Origin: Kangsaoukella pontilimi
GTDB lineage: Bacteria > Pseudomonadota > Alphaproteobacteria > Rhodobacterales > Rhodobacteraceae
Direction: 5' to 3'
Length of the DNA: 64,000 nucleotides
Assembly: GCF_009830125.1 (NCBI RefSeq)
Contig: NZ_WUPT01000002.1
Location: 620,001-684,000, forward strand
The translations under genes were made by a program, and so were the position numbers. Shown here piece after piece: positions 52,920 through 62,165 of the stretch; position 1 is the first letter of the stretch; the number at the start of each line of letters is the position of its first letter. The notes beneath the pieces were generated by a model. The model was not told the origin of the DNA, did no database searches, and saw nothing but the letters and a program-made list of their open reading frames with translations.

Positions 52920-53410
52920 CCCTGCAGCGCGGCAATGATCAGGTAGAAAAGAAGCGAAGGCGCAAGCGCGAGGCCCATGGGGAACTCGCGCTTTTTCCAG
53001 CTTTCCCAGTCGGGTACGCGGGCGCGCAGCGGGCTGGCCTTGGCGATCCGGTGCAGGATGAAGGCGGCGATGATCGTGCCGCCCAACAGGAACATGAAGG
53101 TCATCCAGTCGCCAAGCGCAACGAAGGGCGCCATGGCGGCGGCGAATTTCGCGTCGCCCGCGCCGACCAGTCTGAAGATGTTCAGAAGGAAACCGATCAC
53201 CAGTACCACCGCGAAATGGGCGTAGCGCCAGAGGTACTCAGTTAGGTTTGGCAGGGCCATCAGCCCGACGACCACGAAGACCGCCAGAAGGGCAAGGACC
53301 GCCTTGTTGGGGATTTTCATGCGCGCCATGTCGCTCCATGACACCCATACGGTGATCGGAATCACGAAGGGGATGAACCACAATGCGGTGGTGGCGGAAG
53401 TCTCGAGCAT
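52916..53410 (-). CDS. cpaA: Prepilin peptidase CpaA/TadV
   Basis: The 164-residue A24-family membrane peptidase has about five helices and the two catalytic aspartates: Asp27 in SWSDMARMKIPNKAV and the GxGD site GAGDAKFAAAM. It processes Flp pilins to mature form in the inner membrane. It is the last gene of the cpaE-to-cpaA unit, 16 nt after the TPR lipoprotein stop. Its TAG shares CTAG with the stop of the convergent gene. Confidence 0.93.
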   Translation of the reverse strand: MLETSATTALWFIPFVIPITVWVSWSDMARMKIPNKAVLALLAVFVVVGLMALPNLTEYLWRYAHFAVVLVIGFLLNIFRLVGAGDAKFAAAMAPFVALGDWMTFMFLLGGTIIAAFILHRIAKASPLRARVPDWESWKKREFPMGLALAPSLLFYLIIAALQG

Positions 53411-53426
53411 GGTGCGGCCCCGGGCG

Positions 53427-54287
53427 TTAGTTCAGGCGTTCGGCTTCAAGCGCTTCGAGGCTGCGCACGGCCGCGTCGAAATACTGCGGATGCGTGTCGA
53501 TCGCTTCCTGAAGCAGGCTCTTGCCGGTGTTCACATCGCCCTGCTTGATCGCTGAAAGAGCGGCGGTGTGGATCAACTGCGCACGCTCGATCTGGGTCAT
53601 GGGCACCACGGGCATGTCGTATTTCCGCTGTGCCGCACGGGCCAGAACAAGGTTGTTCTTGGCCGTGAAGAGGCCACTGTCATAGGTCAGCGCCTCGCCG
53701 AACAACTGCTCGGCCCCGGCATAGTCACCGCGGGTCAGCTTCGAGTAGCCCCAGTTGTTCAGCGTGCCGGACGGCCGCGTCGTCAGGCTGACGGCGATCT
53801 CGTAGAAGCTGTCGGCCTTGTTCCACTCCTTGTTGCTGTCGGCGACCATCGCCTCCAGCCGGTAGCGCTTGAAGGTCTCGTGGGTGGGCGGAATCTTGTC
53901 CAGTTCTGCCTCGGCATCGGCCCATCGGTTGGAGCGGATCAGCGCGTCGGCGTATTCCACGCGGTCGTCGTGGTTCGCGCCTTCCATCTGAAGGACCTCG
54001 GACCACGCGGTGGCGGCCATCGTCGGCTTGCCCGCGCGGACCAGAGACACGGCAAGCCCGCGCTTCAGTTCGATCCTGTCGGGGTTCGCCGCGCTCGTAC
54101 GGGCGAAATAGGCGACCGCCTCGTCGGGGTCGGCGACCGTCAGCATCACATCATTGAGGTTCGTCTCGTCGATGACGTTGACGTCCTTTAACGCTTCTTC
54201 GATCTCTTCCTTGGAAGACCCGCGCTCGCAGGCACTCAGAACGGCCGCGCACAGCACGGCGGTGGTCAGGACGGTAATACGGCGCAT
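53427..54287 (-). CDS. TadD-like TPR lipoprotein
   Basis: The 286-residue protein has a lipoprotein signal (VLCAAVLSACERG, cysteine near residue 20) and tetratricopeptide repeats across residues ~60-280 (for example LAVSLVRAGKPTMAATAWSE and GYSKLTRGDYAGAEQLFGEA). TadD-type lipoproteins help place the secretin and assemble the Flp pilus. It lies between the smaller TPR lipoprotein and cpaA, with AGAGGGCAAGG upstream of ATG 54287. Confidence 0.88.
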   Translation of the reverse strand: MRRITVLTTAVLCAAVLSACERGSSKEEIEEALKDVNVIDETNLNDVMLTVADPDEAVAYFARTSAANPDRIELKRGLAVSLVRAGKPTMAATAWSEVLQMEGANHDDRVEYADALIRSNRWADAEAELDKIPPTHETFKRYRLEAMVADSNKEWNKADSFYEIAVSLTTRPSGTLNNWGYSKLTRGDYAGAEQLFGEALTYDSGLFTAKNNLVLARAAQRKYDMPVVPMTQIERAQLIHTAALSAIKQGDVNTGKSLLQEAIDTHPQYFDAAVRSLEALEAERLN

Positions 54288-54331
54288 CTGCCTTGCCCTC
54301 TCGCTGCTCGATCCGCCAGTGCCGGCCCTCT

Positions 54332-54907
54332 TTACGGGGTCTCGGCTGTCGACAGGAGCTGGTAAAAGCCGGGCCCACGCCGAACGAGGCGGAAATTATC
54401 CTCATCCTCAGAATACGGTGTATTATCCAGTTTTGCGAGCGCTAAGCGGAGATTGTCGCGGATTTCGGGGCTGCGACCGCTATCAAGAGCGAAAGCCAGC
54501 CGAAAAACCCGGCTCGCCTCTCCATATTCGCCCTTTTCCATCAGTACCACGCCCAGATTGTTCCATGCGGGCGGGAAGGTTTCGTCCAGTTCCGTAGCGC
54601 GGCGCAGGATCTGTTCGGCCTGGTTCAGGCGCCCGAGCTGCAGGTTGGCCGAACCGATGGCGGACAGCACATCGACATTTATCCCCTCGGACGCCGCGGC
54701 GCGCAGATAGGCCTTGAGCGCCAGTTCGTATTCGCCCGCCGCCATCAGCCGATGGCCGACGACAAGCCCGTCCACCGACTGTTCCAGCCCATCCGCCGCC
54801 GTCGGCGGCGCGAAGGGGCTGTCGTCGGATTGGGAAAGGCCGCCCGAATTCTCGCAGGCGGCCAGGGCCATCACGAGGATGGCGGTTCCGATCGGTGACA
54901 GGCGCAT
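54332..54907 (-). CDS. Small TPR lipoprotein of the pilus locus
   Basis: The 191-residue protein has a lipobox (LVMALAACENS, cysteine near residue 18) and three to four TPR units (LMAAGEYELALKAYLRAAAS, then ILRRATELDETFPPAWNNLG). It follows tadC by 7 nt and precedes the TadD-like gene, so it is in the same transcript. It may assist the outer-membrane part of the pilus machine; its exact role is unknown. Confidence 0.85.
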   Translation of the reverse strand: MRLSPIGTAILVMALAACENSGGLSQSDDSPFAPPTAADGLEQSVDGLVVGHRLMAAGEYELALKAYLRAAASEGINVDVLSAIGSANLQLGRLNQAEQILRRATELDETFPPAWNNLGVVLMEKGEYGEASRVFRLAFALDSGRSPEIRDNLRLALAKLDNTPYSEDEDNFRLVRRGPGFYQLLSTAETP

Positions 54908-54914
54908 GGGCCGT

Positions 54915-55913
54915 TCAGAAACTCACGTTGCTTAGCGTTTGCACGATACCGTAGACCGACGGCCCGATCAGGATGATCAGAAGCGGCGGCACCGTGAGCA
55001 TCATTGTGGCAAGCGTCATCTTGGTCGGCAAGGTGTTTGCCTTCTCCTCGGCACGCATCACGCGTTTGTCGCGCATTTCCGCCGCATAGACGCGAAGCGC
55101 TTCCGCGATTGATGTACCGAAGCTGGCCGACTGGATCAGCACGGTCACGAAGCTGGCCACGTCCGGAACGCCGGCGCGGTCGGTCATGTCGCGCAGCACG
55201 GTGATCTTGTCCTTACCGGCCTTGATCTCATGCGAGACCATCTCGAATTCGTCGGCGAGTGGCGGATAGCCGGCGCGGATTTCCTTGCTCACGCGGATGA
55301 TCGCCTGGTCGAGCGACTGACCCGCCTCGACGCAGACCAGCATCATGTCGAGCGCATCGGGGAAGCCGTTCTGGATCTGCTCCTGACGTTCCTGCTGGCG
55401 CTTCGTGACCCAGTATTTCGGCAGCATGTATCCGCAGGCGCCCGGGATGAGAACCGAGACCATGAGAGCCTGCGTCGACGGCTCGCCCGTCGTGGCCGAG
55501 TAGACGGCATAGATACCGCCCAGAACCACGCCCGCGATCCCCAGAGCGAACTGCAGGAAGTGATAGGTGCGGACGGCATCCTTGGTGCGGTAGCCGGCCT
55601 GAAGCAGTTTCAGGCGGACGGCCGAGTATTCTTCCTGGTTCTTCGGTTCAAGGAAGTCTGAATACTTGGCCAGCTTGTCCTTGCCGGCCTTGCCACGGCG
55701 CAGCCGCGCCTTGTCCTTGGTGCCGCTTTCCAGCTCGCGCGCGGCGTTGCGGATCTTGTCGAGCGGGTCCTTTTCTTTCTTCAGGACGATCGGCAGCGTC
55801 AGGAGCACCAGGAACATGCCCAGGACGCCGATCAGCAGGAGCGGCCCGAGTTCGCCGAAATTCTCGACGAGGATCGCGTTGCCCTGTTCGTAGAGGCGCA
55901 TCACTTGTTCCAT
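54915..55913 (-). CDS. tadC: Pilus assembly inner-membrane protein TadC
   Basis: The 332-residue protein belongs to the GspF-like platform family: an N-terminal helix (LLLIGVLGMFLVLLTLP), a cytoplasmic domain containing RNAARELESGTKDKARLRRG and the GspF motif GFPDALDMMLVCVEAGQSLD, and two C-terminal helices. TadB and TadC form the platform that couples CpaF ATPase motion to pilin extraction. It follows tadB by 4 nt. Confidence 0.95.
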   Translation of the reverse strand: MEQVMRLYEQGNAILVENFGELGPLLLIGVLGMFLVLLTLPIVLKKEKDPLDKIRNAARELESGTKDKARLRRGKAGKDKLAKYSDFLEPKNQEEYSAVRLKLLQAGYRTKDAVRTYHFLQFALGIAGVVLGGIYAVYSATTGEPSTQALMVSVLIPGACGYMLPKYWVTKRQQERQEQIQNGFPDALDMMLVCVEAGQSLDQAIIRVSKEIRAGYPPLADEFEMVSHEIKAGKDKITVLRDMTDRAGVPDVASFVTVLIQSASFGTSIAEALRVYAAEMRDKRVMRAEEKANTLPTKMTLATMMLTVPPLLIILIGPSVYGIVQTLSNVSF

Positions 55914-55917
55914 CGGG

Positions 55918-56886
55918 TCACACCTTGATATTCACGAGGGCCTTCATCACGAAGATGTTGGCGATGAGGAAGCCGGCGACGACAAGACAGGCCGGGATGA
56001 AGAGCGAGGTCTCTTTGACGTCGTCGTAGTAGTTCGGCTGAAGCACGTTGATCATGACGAGCGCCACCAGCGGGAAGACCGACAGGAAGGTGCCCGACCA
56101 TTTCGCTTCGGCGGTAATCGCCTTGACCCTGCGGAACAGCTTGAAACGTGCCCGGACGACCTTGGCGAGACCGTCGAGGATCTCGGCCAGGTTGCCGCCC
56201 GAGGTCTGCTGGATCGTCACCGACACGGCGAGGAAACGCAGGTCCTGCATATCCATCCGCTCGGCCATGTGCTTGAGCGCTTCGCCCACGTCGCGGCCAT
56301 ACGCCGCTTCGTCCGAAATGACGCCCATTTCCGAGCCAAGCGGATCGGGTACCTCTTTCGCGACGATCTGGAGCGCCGACGAAAAGGGGTGGCCGACGCG
56401 AAGCGACCGGACCATCAGTTCCACTGCGTCGGGGAGCTGTTCCTCGATCATGGCGAGGCGTTTCTTGGCGGTGTTGTTGACCCAGACATAAACTGCGCCC
56501 ACGCCCATCACGATCGACACGGCCAGACGGATCGGCAGCGACGCCGCCGTGCCGAAGGTCAGCAGGAAAAACGCCACGACGCTGAGAATGCCCATCAGCA
56601 TGACCAGCTGACCGGGCGTGAAGGCGATGTTTCCCTTCTGCGCCTTGTCGGCAAGGATCGCATAGAGCGGGATCGAGCGCGACTTCATGTGCTGCGACAT
56701 CTCCTTGCGGAGTTGTTCCAGCACCTGTTCGCGGCCCGCGCCCTTTTCGAGCATTTCGAGGCGGCGATTGACCTTGTTGTTCAGGCTGATCGACTTGCCG
56801 AAAACGGTCAGATAGATGCCCTGAACGAGCATCAGGACCGCGATGAAGATCGCGCCGTAGATAAGCGGTTCGGCTGAAATCACCAT
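55918..56886 (-). CDS. tadB: Pilus assembly inner-membrane protein TadB
   Basis: The 322-residue platform protein shares the GspF-like layout with TadC. Its cytoplasmic domain has the motif LPDAVELMVRSLRVGHPFSS and a SVTIQQTSGGNLAEILDGLA segment. It has an N-terminal helix (LIYGAIFIAVLMLVQGIYLT) and C-terminal helices. It starts 6 nt after cpaF. Confidence 0.95.
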   Translation of the reverse strand: MVISAEPLIYGAIFIAVLMLVQGIYLTVFGKSISLNNKVNRRLEMLEKGAGREQVLEQLRKEMSQHMKSRSIPLYAILADKAQKGNIAFTPGQLVMLMGILSVVAFFLLTFGTAASLPIRLAVSIVMGVGAVYVWVNNTAKKRLAMIEEQLPDAVELMVRSLRVGHPFSSALQIVAKEVPDPLGSEMGVISDEAAYGRDVGEALKHMAERMDMQDLRFLAVSVTIQQTSGGNLAEILDGLAKVVRARFKLFRRVKAITAEAKWSGTFLSVFPLVALVMINVLQPNYYDDVKETSLFIPACLVVAGFLIANIFVMKALVNIKV

Positions 56887-56892
56887 TGTCCG

Positions 56893-58359
56893 TTACTCCG
56901 CCGAGAAGGGTTCGAAGATGTTCGCAGGCAGGTCGTAGCCCCACATCCGGAAGCGCTCCGAATAGTGGCTTCTGACGCCCGTGGCCGTGAAATGGCCGAT
57001 GATCTTGTTGTCCGGGGTGAGGCCCACGCGCTGATAGCGGAAGACCTCCTGCATCGAGATGACCTCGCCCTCCATGCCGGTCACTTCCGAGATCGAGACC
57101 ATGCGGCGCGAGCCGTCCTGAAGGCGGCTTGCCTGTACGATCAGGTTGACGGCCGAGGAGATCTGGCTGCGGACGGCCTTGATCGGCATTTCGATACCGG
57201 CCATCGCGATCATGTTTTCCAGACGGCTGACGGCGTCGCGCGACGAGTTCGCGTGGATCGTGGTCATCGACCCGTCGTGGCCGGTGTTCATGGCCTGAAG
57301 CATGTCGATGACCTCTTCGCCACGCGTTTCCCCTACGATGATCCGGTCGGGACGCATACGAAGCGCGTTTCTGAGACAGTCGCGCTGGCTGACCGCGCCC
57401 TTACCTTCGACGTTGGGCGGACGGCTTTCCATCCGGCCCACATGGACCTGCTGCAGCTGAAGTTCTGCCGTATCCTCGATCGTCAGGATGCGTTCCGAGT
57501 TGTCGATGAAGGACGAAAGCGCGTTGAGCGTCGTCGTCTTACCCGAACCCGTACCGCCCGAGACGATGACGTTCAGACGGGTCGCAACGGCGGCCTGCAG
57601 ATAGGCCGCCATTTCCTCGGTGAAGGCACCGAAGTTGACGAGATCGTCGACCGACAGCTTTTCCTTCTTGAACTTACGAATCGAGACCAGCGACCCGTCG
57701 ACCGCGATCGGCGGGACCATGGCGTTGAAACGCGACCCGTCGGCAAGGCGGGCGTCGACGTAGGGGTTCTGTTCATCGACACGACGACCCACGGCGGACA
57801 CGATCTTGTCGATGATCCTGAGAAGGTGCTTCTCGTCCTTGAAGGTGGTGTCGGTCAGCTCCAGTTTGCCCGCCCGTTCGACGAAGACCTGCTGGGGGCC
57901 GTTGACCAGAATATCGTTGACGCTGTCGTCTTTCAGAAGCGGCTCCAGAGGCCCGAGGCCCGTCACCTCGTCATAGAGGTCCTGGTTCAGCGTCTGGCGT
58001 TCCTCGCGGTTCAGAACCACGCCCATCTCGTCCAGCGCCTCGCCGGCGATGGCGACGATCTCGGCGCGAAGGTCGCTTTCCGTGGCGGTTTCCAGCGCCG
58101 AGAGGTTCAGGTCATCCAGAAGCCGCTTGTGAAGCTCGAGCTTGATCTCGCCCAGACGCTCCTTGCGCTTTTTTTCCTTGTCGGCAGGCGCGACGCGCCC
58201 GACCGTTTTCGAGACATTCTGCCGGCGCTGGACAGGCGTGCCGGCTTCGGGGTGTGCCTGCTGGATCGGCTTGCCCGAGGGCGGGGTGCCTCCGGGGATG
58301 TTCTTGACCTCGGGAACGCTCGGAACGCCGGGGGTGTCTTTCTTGTATTTGGAAAACAC
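56893..58359 (-). CDS. cpaF: Tad pilus secretion ATPase CpaF/TadA
   Basis: The 488-residue hexameric ATPase powers Flp pilus extension and retraction. Walker A is [14 protein letters not shown], the Asp box lies in [13 protein letters not shown], and Walker B-like [15 protein letters not shown] and the His box [19 protein letters not shown] are all present. An N-terminal ~70-residue proline-rich extension precedes the conserved part. It lies 19 nt after the cpaE stop. Confidence 0.96.
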   Translation of the reverse strand: MFSKYKKDTPGVPSVPEVKNIPGGTPPSGKPIQQAHPEAGTPVQRRQNVSKTVGRVAPADKEKKRKERLGEIKLELHKRLLDDLNLSALETATESDLRAEIVAIAGEALDEMGVVLNREERQTLNQDLYDEVTGLGPLEPLLKDDSVNDILVNGPQQVFVERAGKLELTDTTFKDEKHLLRIIDKIVSAVGRRVDEQNPYVDARLADGSRFNAMVPPIAVDGSLVSIRKFKKEKLSVDDLVNFGAFTEEMAAYLQAAVATRLNVIVSGGTGSGKTTTLNALSSFIDNSERILTIEDTAELQLQQVHVGRMESRPPNVEGKGAVSQRDCLRNALRMRPDRIIVGETRGEEVIDMLQAMNTGHDGSMTTIHANSSRDAVSRLENMIAMAGIEMPIKAVRSQISSAVNLIVQASRLQDGSRRMVSISEVTGMEGEVISMQEVFRYQRVGLTPDNKIIGHFTATGVRSHYSERFRMWGYDLPANIFEPFSAE

Positions 58360-58378
58360 GGGACTTTATCCTTTCGGC

Positions 58379-59632
58379 TCAGGCGCCTTCGGCAACCGAC
58401 ATGTTCGATTCGTGGATCGAATGGGCGAGCTTCTGCATTTCCTTGCGAAGCGGGTTTTTCCCGGCGACTTCCGACAGCGGCACACCGTGGTCGTTTGATT
58501 GAACGACCTGCTTGCCGCCATCGGGCATCAGGACCTCGATCTTGATGTCGAGGCTCTCGGCCATCCGTTTCACGCGGCTTTTGCCGCTGAGATCGGTGAA
58601 CTTGGGCGCCCGGTTCAGCACATAGCGCATCTTGTTGTAGGGCAGGTCTTCGCTCTTAAGCGCGCGGATCAGGCGCAGCGTGTTCTGCGCCGAGCGCATA
58701 TCGAGCTCGGTCAGAGCGAAATAGACATGGGCCGCGTTCAGCACCGTTTCCGTCCACTGCACCACGCATTGCGGCATGTCGATCACGACGTAGTCGAAAT
58801 TGGTGCGCGCGACTTCCAGTACGCGTTCCACATCCTCGGCACTGATCAGATCAAGCGGGATCAGTTCGCCCGGTGCGGTCAGGACCTGAAGCTTTTCGTT
58901 GAAGGTCAGAAGCGCCTGCAGGAAGCTGTCGCTGTCCATGGATGCTGTGTCCTGCAGAAGCTCGAAGACCGCTTCGCGGCGGGGCAGGTCCAGATAGGTC
59001 GCGATAGCGCCGAACTGCAGATCGAGGTCGATCAGGCAAACGCGCGGCGTCTCGCCATCCTCTTCCACATTGGCAAGCTCCCAGGCCATGTTCACGGCAA
59101 AGGTCGTCGATCCGGTGCCGCCGGCCAGACCCTGTACCGCGAGGACAACGCCGTTCTTGTCGCCGGTGGCCTTGATCTTGGTCCGCATTTCCTCGGGCAG
59201 GTCCGAGTCGTCGCGGCGGAGCGCCGCACGGCGCATCCGGTCGAGCGCATCGTGCAGCGCGCCGTCGGGAAGCGGGTAGGGGACGAATTCCTCGGCGCCG
59301 ACCTGCAGAAGCTTGTGGAGCGCGATGGGGCTTACTTCCTCGGCGATGACGAGGACGCGGATATCCCGCTCCCGCGCCATCTTCACGAGGTCGATCAGAG
59401 TGTCGAGATTCTCTTCGTCTTCCTGGTCGATGGCGAGAGCGACGAATTCCATCCCCTCGGCATCCGGCTGACTGAGGAACAGCGACGCGTCTTCGAAGGA
59501 CAGGTCGCCCCAGCCTTCACCGCACTCGGCTTCCATATCCTCGATCAAAAGCTCGAAATTCTGCACGTCACGCGAGATCGTGCACGCCATCAAGGGCGCC
59601 GGTTCGTCCTGTAGTGCCGCGTTCGTCGTCAT
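58379..59632 (-). CDS. cpaE: Pilus localisation ATPase-like protein CpaE/TadZ
   Basis: From ATG 59632 the protein has 417 residues: a receiver-like N-domain (residues ~15-140, with ALAIDQEDEENLDTLIDLVK and VRVLVIAEEVSP-type strands) and a MinD/ParA-like domain that places the pilus machine at the cell pole. The Walker A equivalent reads GLAGGTGSTTFAVNMAWEL, with no lysine at either signature position, while the Walker B-type CLIDLDLQFGAIATYLDLP is kept. The open frame extends to 59674 but adds residues without support. It heads the cpaE-cpaF-tadB-tadC-TPR-TPR-cpaA unit. Confidence 0.9.
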   Translation of the reverse strand: MTTNAALQDEPAPLMACTISRDVQNFELLIEDMEAECGEGWGDLSFEDASLFLSQPDAEGMEFVALAIDQEDEENLDTLIDLVKMARERDIRVLVIAEEVSPIALHKLLQVGAEEFVPYPLPDGALHDALDRMRRAALRRDDSDLPEEMRTKIKATGDKNGVVLAVQGLAGGTGSTTFAVNMAWELANVEEDGETPRVCLIDLDLQFGAIATYLDLPRREAVFELLQDTASMDSDSFLQALLTFNEKLQVLTAPGELIPLDLISAEDVERVLEVARTNFDYVVIDMPQCVVQWTETVLNAAHVYFALTELDMRSAQNTLRLIRALKSEDLPYNKMRYVLNRAPKFTDLSGKSRVKRMAESLDIKIEVLMPDGGKQVVQSNDHGVPLSEVAGKNPLRKEMQKLAHSIHESNMSVAEGA

Positions 59633-59815
59633 AGCCTCATGTCCTTCCGTGTCCGGGGCGCCCCCGAATTCCACGAGGCCCCAGTTTTCCGGCGTGAAGC
59701 GAACGCGAGCGATTCCCGCACGCAGGTCACCCCACGGTCAAAGATCTGACCGGCAATCTTGGCGACATTGAGGCTAAAAAACCGTAATTATTCGGTATTG
59801 GAAGACGATTGGAAT

Positions 59816-59839
59816 AAAAAGGGCGGCCACTGGCCGCCC
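59816..59839 (-). terminator. Terminator after the OmpA-like gene
   Basis: GGGCGGCCA (59821-59829) and TGGCCGCCC (59831-59839) form a GC-rich stem (realistically 8 bp around ACT), followed on the minus strand by five T (A-run 59816-59820). It ends the cpaC-OmpA unit, so cpaE needs its own promoter in the AT-rich stretch at 59760-59815. Confidence 0.85.
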
Positions 59840-59864
59840 CTTGAAACAGTGTATGCAGGTGGGC

Positions 59865-60521
59865 TTAGCCGCCGCTTTCGATTGCAGCGATACCACCACC
59901 CGACACGCGCGACGGCGGCACAGCGCTGGCCACGTAGTCGCGGAAGATGATCTGCGCGTACTTGCCATGCAGCACCATCGGTGCGTTCTCGACCATGCCC
60001 GACACCTCCGTCACGGTGCGGCGATTGCGCCGTTCGCGGTCCTGGGTATCGATCACCGGGCGCGTTTCGCCGAACGAAACGAGCGCCTTCAGACGCGAGC
60101 GGTTGACGCCCTGGCTGACCAGGTAGTTGACCACCGCGTTGGCGCGCCGCTGACCGAGCGCCTGGTTATAGGCGTTCGAGCCGACGAGGTCCGTGTGCCC
60201 GTAGACGCTGAAGCGAATCTCGGGGAACTGGCGGATCCAGTTGGCCTGCTCGTTGAGGATCGCACGTGCATCTGCATCGAGCGTGGCCTCATCGAAGGGG
60301 AAGGTCACCTGGGTCGGCACCTCGGACGAGAACCGCTGGTTCAGGTTGGCGAGGAAGGTCAGGTCGCCATTGTGGATTTGGGTGTTGTTCATCGTGGGGT
60401 TGCCGAAGCCACCTTCATCGATGAACGCGCCCGCTTCGCTGTCGAACGAGGAGCTGTCGCTGCACGCTACGAGAGCAAGTGCGCTGGCCCCGACAAGGAG
60501 GGTTTTGATCTTGAGCGTCAT
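59865..60521 (-). CDS. OmpA-like lipoprotein of the pilus locus
   Basis: The 218-residue lipoprotein has a signal peptide with lipobox LALVAC (cysteine near residue 20) and a C-terminal OmpA-like peptidoglycan-binding domain (ILNEQANWIRQFPEIRFSVY, then GHTDLVGSNAYNQALGQRRA). It probably anchors the secretin to the cell wall. I start it at ATG 60521, 8 nt after GGAG. A GTG three codons upstream (60530) overlaps the cpaC stop by 4 nt and is the alternative. Confidence 0.9.
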   Translation of the reverse strand: MTLKIKTLLVGASALALVACSDSSSFDSEAGAFIDEGGFGNPTMNNTQIHNGDLTFLANLNQRFSSEVPTQVTFPFDEATLDADARAILNEQANWIRQFPEIRFSVYGHTDLVGSNAYNQALGQRRANAVVNYLVSQGVNRSRLKALVSFGETRPVIDTQDRERRNRRTVTEVSGMVENAPMVLHGKYAQIIFRDYVASAVPPSRVSGGGIAAIESGG

Positions 60522-60526
60522 CTCTC

Positions 60527-61951
60527 TCACTCCATCACGTAGCCATAGGACCCGGTGAAGTCCTGTTTCGCGACTTCGGCGGCGGCACCAGAGCGGGGCG
60601 CACCAGCCGGACGGGCCGTCTGTCCGAAGAGGAACAGTTCGCCCTCGGTCGGGATGCGAACACGATCCGTCGGCAGGGCAAGCGCCTCGCCACGGGTCGG
60701 GGTCACCAGATGCGGCGTCACGATGATCACCAGTTCCGACTGGTTGCGCTCGTAGCTTGAGCTACGGAACAGCGCGCCCAGGATCGGGATGTCGCCAAGC
60801 CACGGAACCTGCGCCACGGCGTCGTTGAAGTCGTCTTCAAGAAGACCGGCAACCGCGAAGCTCTGACCGTCCAGCATCTCGACCGTGGTCTTGGTCTCGC
60901 GCCGGGTGAAGGCGTTCACTTCGAAGCCCGAGTTGGTGACCGAGGTGCCGATGTCGATCGACGACACGGCCGCGTTCAGTTCCAGGTTGATGCGGTGACC
61001 GTCGACCACCCGCGGGATGAAGCTGAGCTGCACACCGAAGGGCTTGTATTCGATCGTCACACCACCGTCGCCGTCAGAGACGGGGATCGGATATTCGCCA
61101 CCGGCGAGGAAGCTGGCTTCCTGGCCCGAAAGCGCGGTCAGGTTCGGCTCGGCCAGGGTGCGGACCAGGCTTTTCTGCTCAAGCGCTTCCAGAAGGACGC
61201 CGAAGGCGACGCTTCCGATTTCGAAGCCCGTGGCAAGCTGACCGACCGCTGTGGCGTCGAGGTTCAGAACCGTCGATGCCGGAGTGCCGATATTGGTGCC
61301 GGCGACGAGCGCGCCAGAGCCGGCTGCGCCCGAGACGACCGCATCGGTGCCAGCCTGGACCAGGTTGAGGCCCGAGGACAGGTCCTTGATCACGCGGCGC
61401 TGCACTTCGGCGAAGCGCACCTTGAGCATGACCTGCTGCGTGCCGCCAACGACCATCAGGTTCGAGACCCGGTCAGGTGCGTAACGGTTGGCGAGGTCGA
61501 GCGCACGATCGAGTTTGGTGATCGAGGACACGACGCCCGAAAGAACGATGCCGTCATTGGCAGTGCGGACTTCGATCGGTTCGCCGGGAAGAATTTGGCG
61601 CAGCCGCTCTTTGAACTCCGCGATGTCCGGGGTCACGTGAATCTCGACATTCGTGATCAGACGACCGTCGGGGCCGAGCAGCGTGAGCGTCGTGCGCCCC
61701 GGAGCCTTGCCCAGAATGTAGATCGTGCGATCCGAAAGCGTCGAGATATCGGCGATGCCGGGGTTCGCGATGCTCAGTTCCGCGAAGGGGTTGTCGGCCT
61801 CGACGACGACTGCGCGGTTCATTGAAACCTGCAGCGGTGTCGATACGACGCCCTCCATGATGGACAGTGACTGAGCGCTCGACGGCGCCGCAGTCACAAG
61901 TGTTGCGGCTATCCCTAGGGCTGCCGCCTTTATAAGACTATCAAATTTCAT
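60527..61951 (-). CDS. cpaC: Flp pilus outer-membrane secretin CpaC/RcpA
   Basis: The 474-residue protein starts with a signal peptide (LIKAAALGIAATLVTAAPSS), then the N-terminal BON-like and N1 domains (VVEADNPFAELSIANPGIAD), and the secretin core with GEYPIPVSDGDGGVTIEYKP and VPWLGDIPILGALFRSSSYE near the end. It forms the outer-membrane gate for the pilus. AAAGGCAGGTCAC lies upstream of ATG 61951, nine residues shorter than the open frame. Cotranscribed with the OmpA-like gene. Confidence 0.95.
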   Translation of the reverse strand: MKFDSLIKAAALGIAATLVTAAPSSAQSLSIMEGVVSTPLQVSMNRAVVVEADNPFAELSIANPGIADISTLSDRTIYILGKAPGRTTLTLLGPDGRLITNVEIHVTPDIAEFKERLRQILPGEPIEVRTANDGIVLSGVVSSITKLDRALDLANRYAPDRVSNLMVVGGTQQVMLKVRFAEVQRRVIKDLSSGLNLVQAGTDAVVSGAAGSGALVAGTNIGTPASTVLNLDATAVGQLATGFEIGSVAFGVLLEALEQKSLVRTLAEPNLTALSGQEASFLAGGEYPIPVSDGDGGVTIEYKPFGVQLSFIPRVVDGHRINLELNAAVSSIDIGTSVTNSGFEVNAFTRRETKTTVEMLDGQSFAVAGLLEDDFNDAVAQVPWLGDIPILGALFRSSSYERNQSELVIIVTPHLVTPTRGEALALPTDRVRIPTEGELFLFGQTARPAGAPRSGAAAEVAKQDFTGSYGYVME

Positions 61952-62068
61952 GTGACCTGCCTTTTTCCCGATCACGCCTCATTCACCGGGTTTCTCCGCC
62001 CGCATGGCGCCACGATGCGGCAATGGTTAATTTATTGCAACAATCAGGCAGTTGAATGCGAAACCTTA

Positions 62069-62077
62069 TGTGGATAA
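62069..62077 (+). promoter_or_regulatory. Single perfect DnaA-box word
   Basis: TGTGGATAA is the exact complement of TTATCCACA, the DnaA-box consensus. It lies between cpaB and cpaC, in the 214-nt leader of cpaC. A single box does not make an origin; it could titrate DnaA or regulate cpaC, or be chance. Confidence 0.35.
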
Positions 62078-62116
62078 GTCGCAACACAGCAGCCAATTCT
62101 TGCGACACAAATGAAA

Positions 62117-62140
62117 CGCGCCACCTCATATGGTGGCGCG
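62117..62140 (-). terminator. Hairpin downstream of cpaB
   Basis: CGCGCCACC (62117-62125) pairs with GGTGGCGCG (62132-62140) around a 6-nt loop, 25 nt past the cpaB stop on the minus strand. The T-rich tract on the minus-strand 3' side is short (TTTC), so it is a likely but imperfect terminator that separates cpaB from cpaC. Confidence 0.6.
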
Positions 62141-62165
62141 CTTTTCTTCATGTGGCAAGTTTTGA

